21,627 nucleotides of DNA, taken from an uncultured Bacteroidales bacterium. Its GTDB lineage: Bacteria > Bacteroidota > Bacteroidia > Bacteroidales > UBA932. Shown in pieces: positions 1 to 8,786 of the stretch. Position 1 is the first letter of the stretch. Every line of letters starts with the position of its first letter. The notes under the pieces are model-generated. The model ran no database searches. It was not told where the DNA came from and saw only the letters and a list, made by a program, of their open reading frames with translations. A program made the translations under genes and the position numbers. The stretch lies in assembly GCA_904501835.1 (NCBI GenBank), contig CAJGBW010000027.1, positions 1-21,627 of the forward strand, given 5' to 3'.

Positions 1-679
1 TTCCTATATTCAGAGAGGGAGAATAATCAAAAATATCATCGCGAATCTGAAAAGCGATGCCTATATTCTTGGCATAATTGGCCGCTGCCTGCTTCTGCGC
101 AAGACAGGCACCGACCGAACAAGCACCGGAAAGGGCGGACGCTTCAAACAAAGAAGCGGTCTTTCCATAAATGATACGAATATAATCTTGCTCGTCAGTG
201 TCTCCGCTGGCCGCTTTTTCCAATTGGAACATTTCGCCCTCGGACAGATTGCCCAGCGTACGGGCATAAATACTGATCACCTCCCGATTACACTGCTCGT
301 CCCCAGCAATACTTTCCACCGCACGGGCCAGCCAATAATCCCCCAACAAGACGGACACGGCAGGACCCATCAAGGAACGAACGGTCGGACGACCTCTTCG
401 CAAGTCACTTTCATCCGCCACATCATCATGTAACAATGTAGCATTATGCAGCAACTCACAAGCTGCTGCATAACGAAGAGTAGATTCATTGCTTTTACCC
501 GAACAGGCTCGTGCCGACAACAGACACAATAAGGGACGTAACTGTTTCCCGGCATGGGACAGAACTTCGGCATTGAGAGATTGCAACATTTTCACATTGC
601 TACCCAAAATCCTGCCCATAAAATCCTGTAAGGCTGCCCAATCTTCCTGGACTAAAAGTCTGACCTGCGCTAAATCCAT
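1..679 (-). CDS. Polyprenyl (all-trans) diphosphate synthase, C-terminus cut by window edge
   Basis: Adds isopentenyl diphosphate units to an allylic primer to make a long isoprenoid chain, in Bacteroidales most likely the menaquinone side chain. The 226 visible residues show the family landmarks in order: GKQLRP (44-49, pyrophosphate-binding), the first aspartate-rich motif DDVAD at 85-89 followed by ESDLRRG, and the second motif DDIFD at 214-218. Family members are usually about 320-330 residues, so roughly 100 are missing beyond position 1. The ATG at 677-679 shares one base with the TGA of the upstream PII-like gene (TGATG), which fixes the start and suggests coupled translation with that gene and the RND pump before it. 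Chain length (octa-, hepta- or other) cannot be told from this part. The enzyme class is certain; the exact product is inferred. Confidence 0.9.
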   Translation of the reverse strand, partial: MDLAQVRLLVQEDWAALQDFMGRILGSNVKMLQSLNAEVLSHAGKQLRPLLCLLSARACSGKSNESTLRYAAACELLHNATLLHDDVADESDLRRGRPTVRSLMGPAVSVLLGDYWLARAVESIAGDEQCNREVISIYARTLGNLSEGEMFQLEKAASGDTDEQDYIRIIYGKTASLFEASALSGACSVGACLAQKQAAANYAKNIGIAFQIRDDIFDYSPSLNIG

Positions 680-972
680 CAATACGATTTTTCTATATTC
701 CAAACAAAACAACGCAATCCCAACGCAGGGGCTTCTTCATCTTTTTCCTTCATGACCGCCAAAATGGTATCGACTTTGTCATCCGGCACAAAAGTCAGAA
801 CCGCATCATTGTGGGTAGGCCAGGCGTGAGAACCTTCGTGCGGCTCACCGTCCACGCTTCCACGGCCACGAATGCCCGGCCATTGGGTATAACCCCTTAC
901 GCCAGCCTCTTCAATCGCATCAATGATTTCTTTATAAAAAGCCTGATTATAGGATATAAATATTGCTTTCAT
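679..972 (-). CDS. Small PII-like protein coupled to the RND pump
   Basis: A 97-residue soluble protein without signal peptide or membrane segment. Its length, the N-terminal strand-helix layout (MKAIFISYNQ, then an amphipathic helix around 11-23) and the central strand TFVPDDKVDTIL are consistent with a PII/CutA-like ferredoxin fold, and genes of this sort sit behind RND pumps in other Bacteroidales. A cluster of histidines (H45, H49, H54, within GEPHEGSHAWPTH) falls where PII proteins have their flexible loop and could bind a metal or ligand; that is inference. Its ATG overlaps the TAA of the pump by one base (TAATG) and its TGA overlaps the next ATG by one base, so it is translated as part of the efflux operon. 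It lacks recognisable uridylylation or ATP motifs of true GlnB/GlnK, so a nitrogen-sensing role is not supported. Confidence 0.7.
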   Translation of the reverse strand: MKAIFISYNQAFYKEIIDAIEEAGVRGYTQWPGIRGRGSVDGEPHEGSHAWPTHNDAVLTFVPDDKVDTILAVMKEKDEEAPALGLRCFVWNIEKSY

Positions 973-3900
973 TATTTCTTCAGTTTCTTAAGTTTTCTTT
1001 TCTCCTGCCAAGTTGAGAAGGAAGCATAAATCACAGGAATCAACACGAGGGTTACCAAGGTGGAAATCGTAAGACCCCAACATACGGTCACACCCAATCC
1101 ATTCCAAAGTTCTGCACCTTCACCACGACCCAACGCCATAGGAACCATACCCAAAACCGTTGTCAAAGTGGTCATCAAGATAGGACGCAGACGGCTTTGT
1201 GCAGCGGTTACCACACTGTCTTTCACACTCATACCACGCTCCTGACAAAGAATGGTGTAGTCAATCAACACAATACCGTTCTTCACCACAATACCCATCA
1301 AGATAATCACACCAATCAAACACATGACGCTGATGGCCGTATTGCTGACCACGCTTCCAATCAATACACCCGTAAAGGCGAAAGGAATGGAGAACATAAT
1401 CACGAAAGGGCCCATCAAAGACTCAAACTGGGCAGCCATCACAATATAGACAAGGATGACAATCAAAATCAAAAGCATGAACAAATCGCGGAAAGTATCC
1501 TGCTGGTCCTCAAAGTCACCGGCCAATACCACGGTCACCTCAGAAGGAATTTCAATGCTATCGATTACCGACTGTGCCTGGGTCACCACATCTGACAAAA
1601 CAGCCCCCGGAGCCGACACGCCCGTCACCATCAACATTCTCTGACGGTCTTTACGAACGATGCTGGGAGGGGTCTGCGACTCTTTCACGACACCCAAATC
1701 CTTGATGCGGATACCCTTTCCGTAGGCATTGTAAATCGTAATGTTCTCAATATCCTCGACAGAACGGCGGAATTCGGGAGCCAAACGAACACGAATCTCG
1801 TATTCCTCTCCATCCTCACGGAAATAAGTCATAACAGAACCATTGATGCAGGCGCTCAAATAAGCCGAAGCCGTCGTGCTGTTCAAACCGTTGATTGACA
1901 ATTTGGTGCGATCGAAATCCACCTCATATTCAGGCGTATATTCATCACGGCTGATAATTACCTCCGAACAAAGTTTACCTTTACGCATACCCTCTGCAAT
2001 CGCAGCACCGATACGGTCGGTCGTTTCAAAATCATAGCCGTAAATCTCCACTTCCACCTTGGCGCTGCCGCCCATACCGCCTTGTCCTTCCGTCACCTGG
2101 AACTTCTTGATAGCAGGGTATTCGGACAGAATGGAACGGAAAATACCGGCAATCTCCAAACTGCTTCGCTGTCTCTGCTCTTTACTTCCCAAGTCGATAT
2201 TGTAGGCCACCTTATAAGTACCTGTGGTCTGCATGGAAGCAAAGGCATTATCGGTAGAAGCCTGACCCAACGAGTAGTTACAAGATTTGATTTCGGGAGC
2301 GGCCTCGCGGAAACGCTGATAGAGTTCGGCACCCAGGTTGCGCGTTACTTCCTGGGCAGTACCGATAGGCAATTCTACACTGACAGAAAGACGTCCGGCA
2401 TCCGAATGAGGGAAGTATTCAGTCTTGATGCGAGGACCCAATCCAACAAGAGTACCAATGAAAATCACCAATGAAATCAATACAACCACCGTTCTGTGGT
2501 TTACAGACCACTGAATCAAACGGCCATACCCGTGCGAAATGCCATCAAGACCTTTGTTGATTTTGCCAAATACGGCATTGTAGAAGTTTCCATGATGGAT
2601 ATCGCGTTTGAGCATATAGGCACACATCATAGGAACCAAGGTCAAGGCACTCGTGGTAGAGACAATCATAATGATGCTGACAATCCAACCGAGCTGACGG
2701 AAAAGCACACCGGACATACCGGTAATCATAGTCAAAGGAAGGAACACCGCCAACATAGTCAAAGTAGAAGCCACAACCGAAATACCCACCTCCTGCGTAC
2801 CATGCACGGCAGCCTCTTTGGGCTTTTCACCTCGCTCGATATGGGTAGTTACGTTCTCAAGTACCACAATCGCATCATCCACCACCATACCGATCGCAAT
2901 GGATAGCGCCGACATAGAAATGATATTCAAAGTCTCTCCGGTGGCAAAGAGATAGAGCAAAGATGCCAATAGGGAAATAGGAATGGCGGACACAATGATA
3001 AAGGTTGCTCTCCACCTTCCCAAGAACACAAACACAACCAACATCACCACCAGGAAGGTAATGATAATCGTTTCCACCAAGGAATTGATGGTGTTGATGA
3101 TATTACGGGAGTTATCGATGGTGATACCCACCTCGATATCCGAAGGCAAAGTAGGCTCAATTTTCTTCAAAGCCTTCTTCACGCCCTTGATAACATTCAC
3201 GGTGTTGGCACCCGACTGTTTCTGAATCACAATCATGGCACCGCGCGTACCATTGCTATAAGCCTCCTGTCCTCTTTCCTCCAGGTCATCCATCACATGA
3301 GCCACGTCTTTCAAATAGACCGTACGCCCGTTGGAGTGACCGACCACCACATTCAACATTTCCTCGGCAGACTCAAATTCCTTTTCGACACGAAGGGTAT
3401 AGGTATTGGAACCGATGTCGAGATTTCCACTCGGGGTATTACGGTTTTCCTGCGCCAAAATAGAACTGATGGAAGTAACGGACAATCCGTATGCCTCCAA
3501 TTTCTGAGGGTCGCAATACACCTGAATCTCACGCTGGGGAGCACCGGATATAGACACAGTACCCACACCCGCTACTCTCGCCAAGGGAGTTGCCAACTTA
3601 TCATCCAAGATTTTCTCCAAACCCTTTGTACTCTGGGTTGCCGTGGCGGAGAGAATCATAATAGGCATGTCGTCCGCACTGAACTTAAAGATAATAGGGG
3701 TAGAGACATTATCCGGCAGATAGGATGAGACCATATCCAATTTGTCACGGACATCATTGGTTGCCACATCGATATCGATACCATATTCAAATTCCAACGC
3801 AACCAAGGCAATGTTTTCCTTGGAGGTAGAGGTCATACTTTTCAAGTTGGCCACACCACTCAAGGTATTCTCCAAGGTCTTGGTAACGTTATTTTCCACG

Positions 3901-4073
3901 TCCTCTGCACTTGCACCCTGATAAGAGGACATCACCATAATGGTGTTGGATTCAATCTTGGGGAAGTTGTCCAAAGACAAATTCATCAAGGCAAAAATAC
4001 CCAAGATGATAAAAACGATAAATATCAGGGCCGTTGTAATGGGCTTATTGACCGCCGATCTGTAAATACTCAT
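972..4073 (-). CDS. RND-family efflux permease (AcrB/MexB type)
   Basis: Inner-membrane proton/drug antiporter of a tripartite pump, 1033 residues, full length for the HAE1 class. Visible: N-terminal transmembrane segment (about 10-31) ending in the typical NFPKIE entry to the periplasmic porter domain; a block of membrane helices from about 335 carrying GMVVDDAIVVLENV with the proton-relay aspartates D399-D400; a second periplasmic half; and a second helix block with GIVVKNGIVLIDY holding the relay lysine. The paired aspartates with drug-pump-like flanks favour an HAE (drug/hydrophobe) pump over a heavy-metal CusA type. It lies 29 nt after the adaptor gene and overlaps the next gene by one base. 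The substrate cannot be read from sequence. No regulator gene is adjacent. Confidence 0.96.
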   Translation of the reverse strand: MSIYRSAVNKPITTALIFIVFIILGIFALMNLSLDNFPKIESNTIMVMSSYQGASAEDVENNVTKTLENTLSGVANLKSMTSTSKENIALVALEFEYGIDIDVATNDVRDKLDMVSSYLPDNVSTPIIFKFSADDMPIMILSATATQSTKGLEKILDDKLATPLARVAGVGTVSISGAPQREIQVYCDPQKLEAYGLSVTSISSILAQENRNTPSGNLDIGSNTYTLRVEKEFESAEEMLNVVVGHSNGRTVYLKDVAHVMDDLEERGQEAYSNGTRGAMIVIQKQSGANTVNVIKGVKKALKKIEPTLPSDIEVGITIDNSRNIINTINSLVETIIITFLVVMLVVFVFLGRWRATFIIVSAIPISLLASLLYLFATGETLNIISMSALSIAIGMVVDDAIVVLENVTTHIERGEKPKEAAVHGTQEVGISVVASTLTMLAVFLPLTMITGMSGVLFRQLGWIVSIIMIVSTTSALTLVPMMCAYMLKRDIHHGNFYNAVFGKINKGLDGISHGYGRLIQWSVNHRTVVVLISLVIFIGTLVGLGPRIKTEYFPHSDAGRLSVSVELPIGTAQEVTRNLGAELYQRFREAAPEIKSCNYSLGQASTDNAFASMQTTGTYKVAYNIDLGSKEQRQRSSLEIAGIFRSILSEYPAIKKFQVTEGQGGMGGSAKVEVEIYGYDFETTDRIGAAIAEGMRKGKLCSEVIISRDEYTPEYEVDFDRTKLSINGLNSTTASAYLSACINGSVMTYFREDGEEYEIRVRLAPEFRRSVEDIENITIYNAYGKGIRIKDLGVVKESQTPPSIVRKDRQRMLMVTGVSAPGAVLSDVVTQAQSVIDSIEIPSEVTVVLAGDFEDQQDTFRDLFMLLILIVILVYIVMAAQFESLMGPFVIMFSIPFAFTGVLIGSVVSNTAISVMCLIGVIILMGIVVKNGIVLIDYTILCQERGMSVKDSVVTAAQSRLRPILMTTLTTVLGMVPMALGRGEGAELWNGLGVTVCWGLTISTLVTLVLIPVIYASFSTWQEKRKLKKLKK

Positions 4074-4102
4074 TTCTCTCTGTTTTTATACCAACCCACT
4101 GA

Positions 4103-5125
4103 TTATTTCTTAAGCTCGACTTTTACGCCATCCTGAAGACGAATCTGGCCTTCCACAACCACTTTATCGCCTTCTTTCAAACCGCTAAGCACCTCATATT
4201 CAGCACCTTCTCTCACACCGAGAGTTACTTTCTGGAAGGTAACCGTCTGGTCGTCATTCAAGACATAGACATATCTGTCGCCGGCACCCTGCTGCTTCAC
4301 CACAGCCTTGTCAGGAATTACCACGCTATGATTTACCCCATAACGAATCACCACACGGGCAAACATACCAGGGCGAAGTTTGGTATCTTTATTCGGAACC
4401 TTTACCTCCACCAGGAAAGTATGGGTAGCCGGGTCGATGGTCGGATAGAGGCGGGAAATGTTACCCTCAAATTGCTCTCCGGGGAAAGCATCCACGGTAA
4501 TCTGCACCTTACCCCCTTTCTTTACACGGGTATAATCTTTTTCAGAAACAGCCACCAACAGTTTCACGGGTGAAATCTGCTGCACGGTGTAGATAGGCTG
4601 GGCCATGGCATACATATCGCCCTCGTCATAGTTGCGGGCTGAAATCACACCGGTAATGGGAGAACGCAAGATGGTATTCTCCAACATGTTCTGATAGTTT
4701 TTCTTGCGAACCTTATAAGCCAGTTCGATAGCATCCAAATCACTCTTTGACAAGCCACCTGCATCATAAAGACCCTTCAAACGGAAATATTCCGTAGAAT
4801 CATTGATATACTGTAATTTAGCCTGATCCAAAGAAATGACATCCATTTTTGCCACCACCTGGTTGGCTTTGACAAAATCACCGATATCGACCAAAATATC
4901 TTTCAAACGCATGGCGCTTTGAGGGGCAATGTTGTTTTTTGCATTCGCCTCAACCGTGGAAGTATAGGTTCCTGCCTGCACGACATCTCTCACATCCACC
5001 TGCTCCGCAACTACGACAGGCAATTTTTCCTCCTGAACACTCTCAACTTTTTTCTGTCCACCTGCACACGCTGCCATCAGGGGCAACATGGAAAGAAATA
5101 CCATTTTTTTCACCATTGATTTCAT
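4103..5125 (-). CDS. RND efflux periplasmic adaptor (membrane-fusion) lipoprotein
   Basis: 340-residue periplasmic adaptor joining the RND pump to the outer-membrane channel. The N-terminus is a lipoprotein signal: Lys residues, a hydrophobic core, then LMAAC with the lipidated cysteine at C20, so the mature protein is anchored by lipid. Following domains match the HlyD/AcrA plan: a beta-strand lead-in, half-lipoyl (around 65-90, IAPQSAMRLKDILVDIGDFV), a short alpha-hairpin (about 92-140), the second half-lipoyl with TILRSPITGVISARNYDEGD, then beta-barrel (LRPGMFARVVIRYG) and membrane-proximal domain ending in GLKEGDKVVVEGQIRLQDG. The coding region starts only 9 nt after the outer-membrane factor stop, so the genes are co-transcribed. 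Identification rests on the combined motifs and operon order. Confidence 0.95.
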   Translation of the reverse strand: MKSMVKKMVFLSMLPLMAACAGGQKKVESVQEEKLPVVVAEQVDVRDVVQAGTYTSTVEANAKNNIAPQSAMRLKDILVDIGDFVKANQVVAKMDVISLDQAKLQYINDSTEYFRLKGLYDAGGLSKSDLDAIELAYKVRKKNYQNMLENTILRSPITGVISARNYDEGDMYAMAQPIYTVQQISPVKLLVAVSEKDYTRVKKGGKVQITVDAFPGEQFEGNISRLYPTIDPATHTFLVEVKVPNKDTKLRPGMFARVVIRYGVNHSVVIPDKAVVKQQGAGDRYVYVLNDDQTVTFQKVTLGVREGAEYEVLSGLKEGDKVVVEGQIRLQDGVKVELKK

Positions 5126-5134
5126 AGCTTATAT

Positions 5135-6484
5135 TTATTTTACTTCATTCATATCTTCACCCAGCACCGATTCGAGCTCTGCCTTGGCGCTGATAAAATT
5201 AAACACGTTTTGATTGACTCCTAATTGGCTTTGCGTCAAGGCCAACTGGGCATCATTGAGTTGCGTGAGGGTCGCACGCCCTACCTCGTAAGATTTGGCT
5301 GCGATATCGTAAGCCTTTTGAGCCGACTGGAGCGCATCTTGGGAGGCATGATAAGCCTTGATAGCCGTCTCCATGGAAGCCAGTTTCTGACGAACCAAAA
5401 TACGCATCTGTTTTTCGGTATTCTGCACCTGCAACTGCATCTGCTGGTATTGATTACGAGCCTGACGCACATCATTCAAGCGTTTTCCGCCTGAAAAGAT
5501 AGGAATAGACAAGCTCAAACCCGCATAAGAATAAGGGAACCAACCCAAATTCTTAATCGGATCATTGGATACCGAAGAATAGGTAAAGTTGGCTGCAATC
5601 GCAAGCGTCGGAGCATAAGCCAACTGACGAAGTTTTACGGTCTCCAACAATTGGTCTGCCTGAATGGCAAGCTGACGCATGGTGGTATTCTGGTCCAGAC
5701 TCAAATCCTCTGCATTGTCGGCTACAATCATCTCCGAGCTATACTCTTTCAAACCGCCCACCACATCAATAGGCTCATCCAAAGACATTCCGATAACCGC
5801 TTTCAGCTGCCACAAAGCCAAAATCACATTGCTCTCGGCGTTATACATATTGGGAATGGCATTGGCCAGACTGGTCTTGGCGGTTGACATTTCCAACTCT
5901 GACGCCTTCTGCGCATTATATTTCAATTCCGTCAAAACATAATTCTGTTTTGCGTTCTCATATACATCCTTATATACATTGAATACCTCTTTGGCAAGCT
6001 GGGCCGAATAATAAGCCTGCTTTACCTGGGCCACCAGATTGAGGCGTGAACCTCTTGCTTTCTCCACCGCCAACTCAACCGACTGGCCGGAGATTTTCAA
6101 ACTTTTCCACAAAGCCGCATTGACAAGCGGCATGGCGGCAGTCGCACCCAATGAAAAAGTATTGGAGCTACCGATTTTGGTATCTTTCATCATGCTGGTC
6201 ATCGCGTTGTCGCTACCCATCATGGCGCGGATATCATTTTTAATCAAAGTCCTCTGATACGATCCGGACAAATCAATCTGTGGGAACAGACTGGCATACG
6301 CACCTTTTTTCGCATAACCGGTACGCTCCACTTCCTTATCCGCAATTTTTACGGTCTCACTTTCTGACAAAGCGATTTTCAAGGCATCGTCCAAAGTCAG
6401 AAGCGTTGTCGTCTGTGCATTCAGCACCATTCCCCCAACCATCAACACCGCTACAACGGTGGTAAACACTCTTAACATTTTCAT
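5135..6484 (-). CDS. TolC-family outer-membrane efflux protein
   Basis: Outer-membrane/periplasmic tunnel of the tripartite pump. An in-frame ATG exists upstream at 6532, but the one at 6484 is preferred because it puts a normal signal peptide at the very N-terminus (MKMLRVFTTVVAV... ending in LNAQ); this gives 449 residues, normal for the family. Two internal OEP-type repeats are visible, each a long helical stretch: about 50-230 and about 260-440 with the repeated Gln/Ala-rich coiled-coil pattern (RLNDVRQARNQYQQMQLQVQ). The typical turn GLSLSIPIFSGGKRLNDV is present. It is the first gene of the efflux operon; 89 nt separate it from lgt, and I see no clear terminator or standard -7 box in that gap, so read-through from lgt is possible. 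Confidence 0.93.
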   Translation of the reverse strand: MKMLRVFTTVVAVLMVGGMVLNAQTTTLLTLDDALKIALSESETVKIADKEVERTGYAKKGAYASLFPQIDLSGSYQRTLIKNDIRAMMGSDNAMTSMMKDTKIGSSNTFSLGATAAMPLVNAALWKSLKISGQSVELAVEKARGSRLNLVAQVKQAYYSAQLAKEVFNVYKDVYENAKQNYVLTELKYNAQKASELEMSTAKTSLANAIPNMYNAESNVILALWQLKAVIGMSLDEPIDVVGGLKEYSSEMIVADNAEDLSLDQNTTMRQLAIQADQLLETVKLRQLAYAPTLAIAANFTYSSVSNDPIKNLGWFPYSYAGLSLSIPIFSGGKRLNDVRQARNQYQQMQLQVQNTEKQMRILVRQKLASMETAIKAYHASQDALQSAQKAYDIAAKSYEVGRATLTQLNDAQLALTQSQLGVNQNVFNFISAKAELESVLGEDMNEVK

Positions 6485-6573
6485 TTTTCTTGATTTTACG
6501 ATATGCCCATAGAACTGGCCAAACAAGCGCATTCCGTGGGCAAAAGCCGTGCCAACTCAACGCAAAAAAGCAC

Positions 6574-7443
6574 TTAAATACTGTGTGCGTAATGAGTCTG
6601 CTTCTTCTGCGGTTTGGGATGAATGGCCTGTGCCGGTTTTTTCCTGATGAACGACACGAGTAAAATCACCACACCCGCAACCACAAACGGTATGCTCAAC
6701 AATTGTCCCATATTCAAAGCCATGCCTTCTTCAAAGCCGACCTGGGGCTGTTTGACAAACTCAATGATGAATCTCATACCAAACAGGACAATTAAAAAGA
6801 TACCGAAAAACTCTCCTCTATACATTTTTTCCAAACGATAACGATAGGCGCCCAACAAACCAAGTCCCAACAGGATATAAGAAAAAGCCTCATACAGCTG
6901 GGTCGGGTGTTTGGGAAGTGTCTCGCCATTGCGTTCAAACACAAATCCCCATGGCAAATCGGTCACATTGCCATAGATTTCACTGTTGAACAAATTGCCA
7001 AAACGAATGAAAGCACCTGCAAAACAAACGGTTATCACCAGGCGATCCATAATCCACAGGTAGTCGAAATCGTGTTTCTTCCCATATTTTGAAGAAAACC
7101 ACCACATGGCAAGCAGCAACGCAATGGCACCGCCATGACTGGCCAAACCACCTTTCCAGGGTTGAAAAATCTCCACAAATCCCTCCCAGGAACCTAAATA
7201 ATAATCCGGCTGATAAAATAGACAATGTCCCAATCGGGCCCCAACGACGGTGGCAAGCAAAAGACTATACAACAAAGGGTCCACCAAAGTTTGAGGGATG
7301 CCCTCTCTACGGAAAAACCACTTGAAGATATAATAGCCCAAGATAAATCCCGACACAAACAGCAGGGAATACCACCTGAGTTCGAACCCCCCCCAGGAAA
7401 AAAGGGCAGGAGCCACATTCCAATTTATCGCAAGAATACCCAT
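6574..7443 (-). CDS. lgt: Prolipoprotein diacylglyceryl transferase
   Basis: Transfers diacylglycerol from phosphatidylglycerol to the lipobox cysteine of prelipoproteins, the first step of lipoprotein maturation in the inner membrane. The 289-residue length and about seven membrane helices fit. Diagnostic pieces: LRWYSLLFVSGF near the N-terminus, RLGHCLFY, the Ser/His-containing KGGLASHGGAIALL, and the family signature region FIRFGNLFNSEIYG, followed by RHPTQLYE-like KHPTQLYEAFSY. A His/Lys-rich cytoplasmic tail closes the protein. It begins 27 nt after the T-tract of the pgk terminator; no good Bacteroidota promoter is visible in that short gap, so its expression may depend on partial read-through. 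Two predicted substrates, the pump adaptor and the 1295-residue lipoprotein, lie in this window. Confidence 0.96.
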   Translation of the reverse strand: MGILAINWNVAPALFSWGGFELRWYSLLFVSGFILGYYIFKWFFRREGIPQTLVDPLLYSLLLATVVGARLGHCLFYQPDYYLGSWEGFVEIFQPWKGGLASHGGAIALLLAMWWFSSKYGKKHDFDYLWIMDRLVITVCFAGAFIRFGNLFNSEIYGNVTDLPWGFVFERNGETLPKHPTQLYEAFSYILLGLGLLGAYRYRLEKMYRGEFFGIFLIVLFGMRFIIEFVKQPQVGFEEGMALNMGQLLSIPFVVAGVVILLVSFIRKKPAQAIHPKPQKKQTHYAHSI

Positions 7444-7470
7444 TGTATTAAAAGCAGAGTCTCTATTTAA

Positions 7471-7499
7471 TAAAAAAGGAAAGGGCGATTGACTCGCCC
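7471..7499 (-). terminator. Intrinsic terminator after pgk
   Basis: On the minus strand the stem GGGCGA / TCGCCC with a 5-nt loop (7483-7499) is followed by TTTCCTTTTTTATT (7469-7482), directly after the pgk stop. It separates the mdh-pgk transcript from lgt. Confidence 0.8.
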
Positions 7500-7523
7500 C
7501 TACCTTATACTATAATAATGATA

Positions 7524-8780
7524 TTATTCTCTGATGGCTGCAATGCCCGGGAGCTCGATACCCTCGAGGTACTCCAACATGGCACCACCACCGGTGGATA
7601 CATAGCTTACTTTTTGAGCATAGCCCATCTGGGTAACAGCTGCAACAGAGTCACCACCACCTACAAGCGTAAAGGCGCCGTTCTCTGAAGTAGCTTTGGC
7701 CAAAATCTCAGCAATCTTGTTGGTACCTTTGGCAAAGGCAGGAATCTCAAATACGCCCACAGGACCGTTCCAAAGGATGGTCTTGGAGTTCATGATTACC
7801 TCCTCCCACATAGCAATGGTGCTGGGAGCTGCGTCCACACCCTCCCACTCGTCGGGAATCTGGCTGTTTTTGCAGATACGGGTATTGGCGTCGTTAGAGA
7901 AGCCGTCAGCAATCAAAACCTCATCAGAAAGATACAATTTCACACCTTTCTCTTCGGCTTTCTTCATGATATTGAGTGCCAACTCCTGCTGATCATCCTC
8001 GCAAAGGGATTTACCGATTTTACCGCCCTGTGCTTTGATGAAGGTATAAACCATACCACCACCGATAATCATATTGTCAACCACATCGAAAAGGTGCTCA
8101 ATGATACCAATCTTGGAAGAAACCTTGGCACCACCCACGATAGCGGTTACAGGGTGCTCGGGAGTCTTCAACACGCGGTCGATGGCCTTGATCTCACCTT
8201 CCATGATGAAACCGAACATTTTATCATTGGGGAAGTATTTGGCAATCAAAGCGGTAGAAGCGTGTGCGCGGTGAGCGGTACCGAAAGCGTCGTTGATGTA
8301 GCAATCAGCATAAGAAGCCAATTTCTTCACGAACTCTTTCTGGCTCTCTTTCACAGCAGCCTTGGCAGCTTTCTTCTCCTCGTCGGTAGCCTCTGCAGCC
8401 AAACCGCGGGGTTTACCCTCTTCCTCTGCATAGAAACGAAGGTTTTCAAGCACCAATACATCACCGGGCTTCAAAGCAGCAACCTGCTCATCGGCTTTCT
8501 GGCAGTCGTCGGCGAAAGAAACTTTCTGACCCAACAACTCCTCGAGGTGAGGAAGGATATGTTTCAAGGAGAATTTCTCGGTAACGCCTTTGGGTCTGCC
8601 CAAGTGGGACATGATAATCAAAGAACCACCTTTCTCCAATACTTTCTTAAGGGTAGGAACAGCGGCACGCATACGGGTGTCGTCTGTAATCTGGAACTGC
8701 TCGTTAAGAGGAACATTGAAATCGACTCTCACGATGGCTTTTTTGCCGGCAAAGTCGTAGGTTGAGATGTTCTGTTGCAT
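7524..8780 (-). CDS. pgk: Phosphoglycerate kinase
   Basis: Glycolytic kinase that makes ATP and 3-phosphoglycerate from 1,3-bisphosphoglycerate in the cytoplasm. 418 residues, normal length. Visible family motifs: AIVRVDFNVPLN (17-28), the substrate-site loop SHLGRPKG with basic residues, DVLVLENLRFY, the conserved INDAFGTAHRAHAST, AIVGGAKVSSKIG at the domain hinge, and the nucleotide-site region WNGPVGVFE followed by the C-terminal VGGGDSVAAV and STGGGAMLEYLEG. No residue is missing. The ATG lies 6 nt after the mdh stop, so the two genes form one transcript starting at the mdh promoter and ending at the hairpin just downstream. Confidence 0.98.
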   Translation of the reverse strand: MQQNISTYDFAGKKAIVRVDFNVPLNEQFQITDDTRMRAAVPTLKKVLEKGGSLIIMSHLGRPKGVTEKFSLKHILPHLEELLGQKVSFADDCQKADEQVAALKPGDVLVLENLRFYAEEEGKPRGLAAEATDEEKKAAKAAVKESQKEFVKKLASYADCYINDAFGTAHRAHASTALIAKYFPNDKMFGFIMEGEIKAIDRVLKTPEHPVTAIVGGAKVSSKIGIIEHLFDVVDNMIIGGGMVYTFIKAQGGKIGKSLCEDDQQELALNIMKKAEEKGVKLYLSDEVLIADGFSNDANTRICKNSQIPDEWEGVDAAPSTIAMWEEVIMNSKTILWNGPVGVFEIPAFAKGTNKIAEILAKATSENGAFTLVGGGDSVAAVTQMGYAQKVSYVSTGGGAMLEYLEGIELPGIAAIRE

Positions 8781-8786
8781 AATATC

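Noticed and set aside
972..4073. Heavy-metal (CusA/CzcA) class for the RND pump because of the adjacent PII-like gene
   Set aside because: The TM4 motif GMVVDDAIVVLENV and length fit the hydrophobe/drug (HAE1) class, and no metal-binding methionine or histidine pattern was seen.
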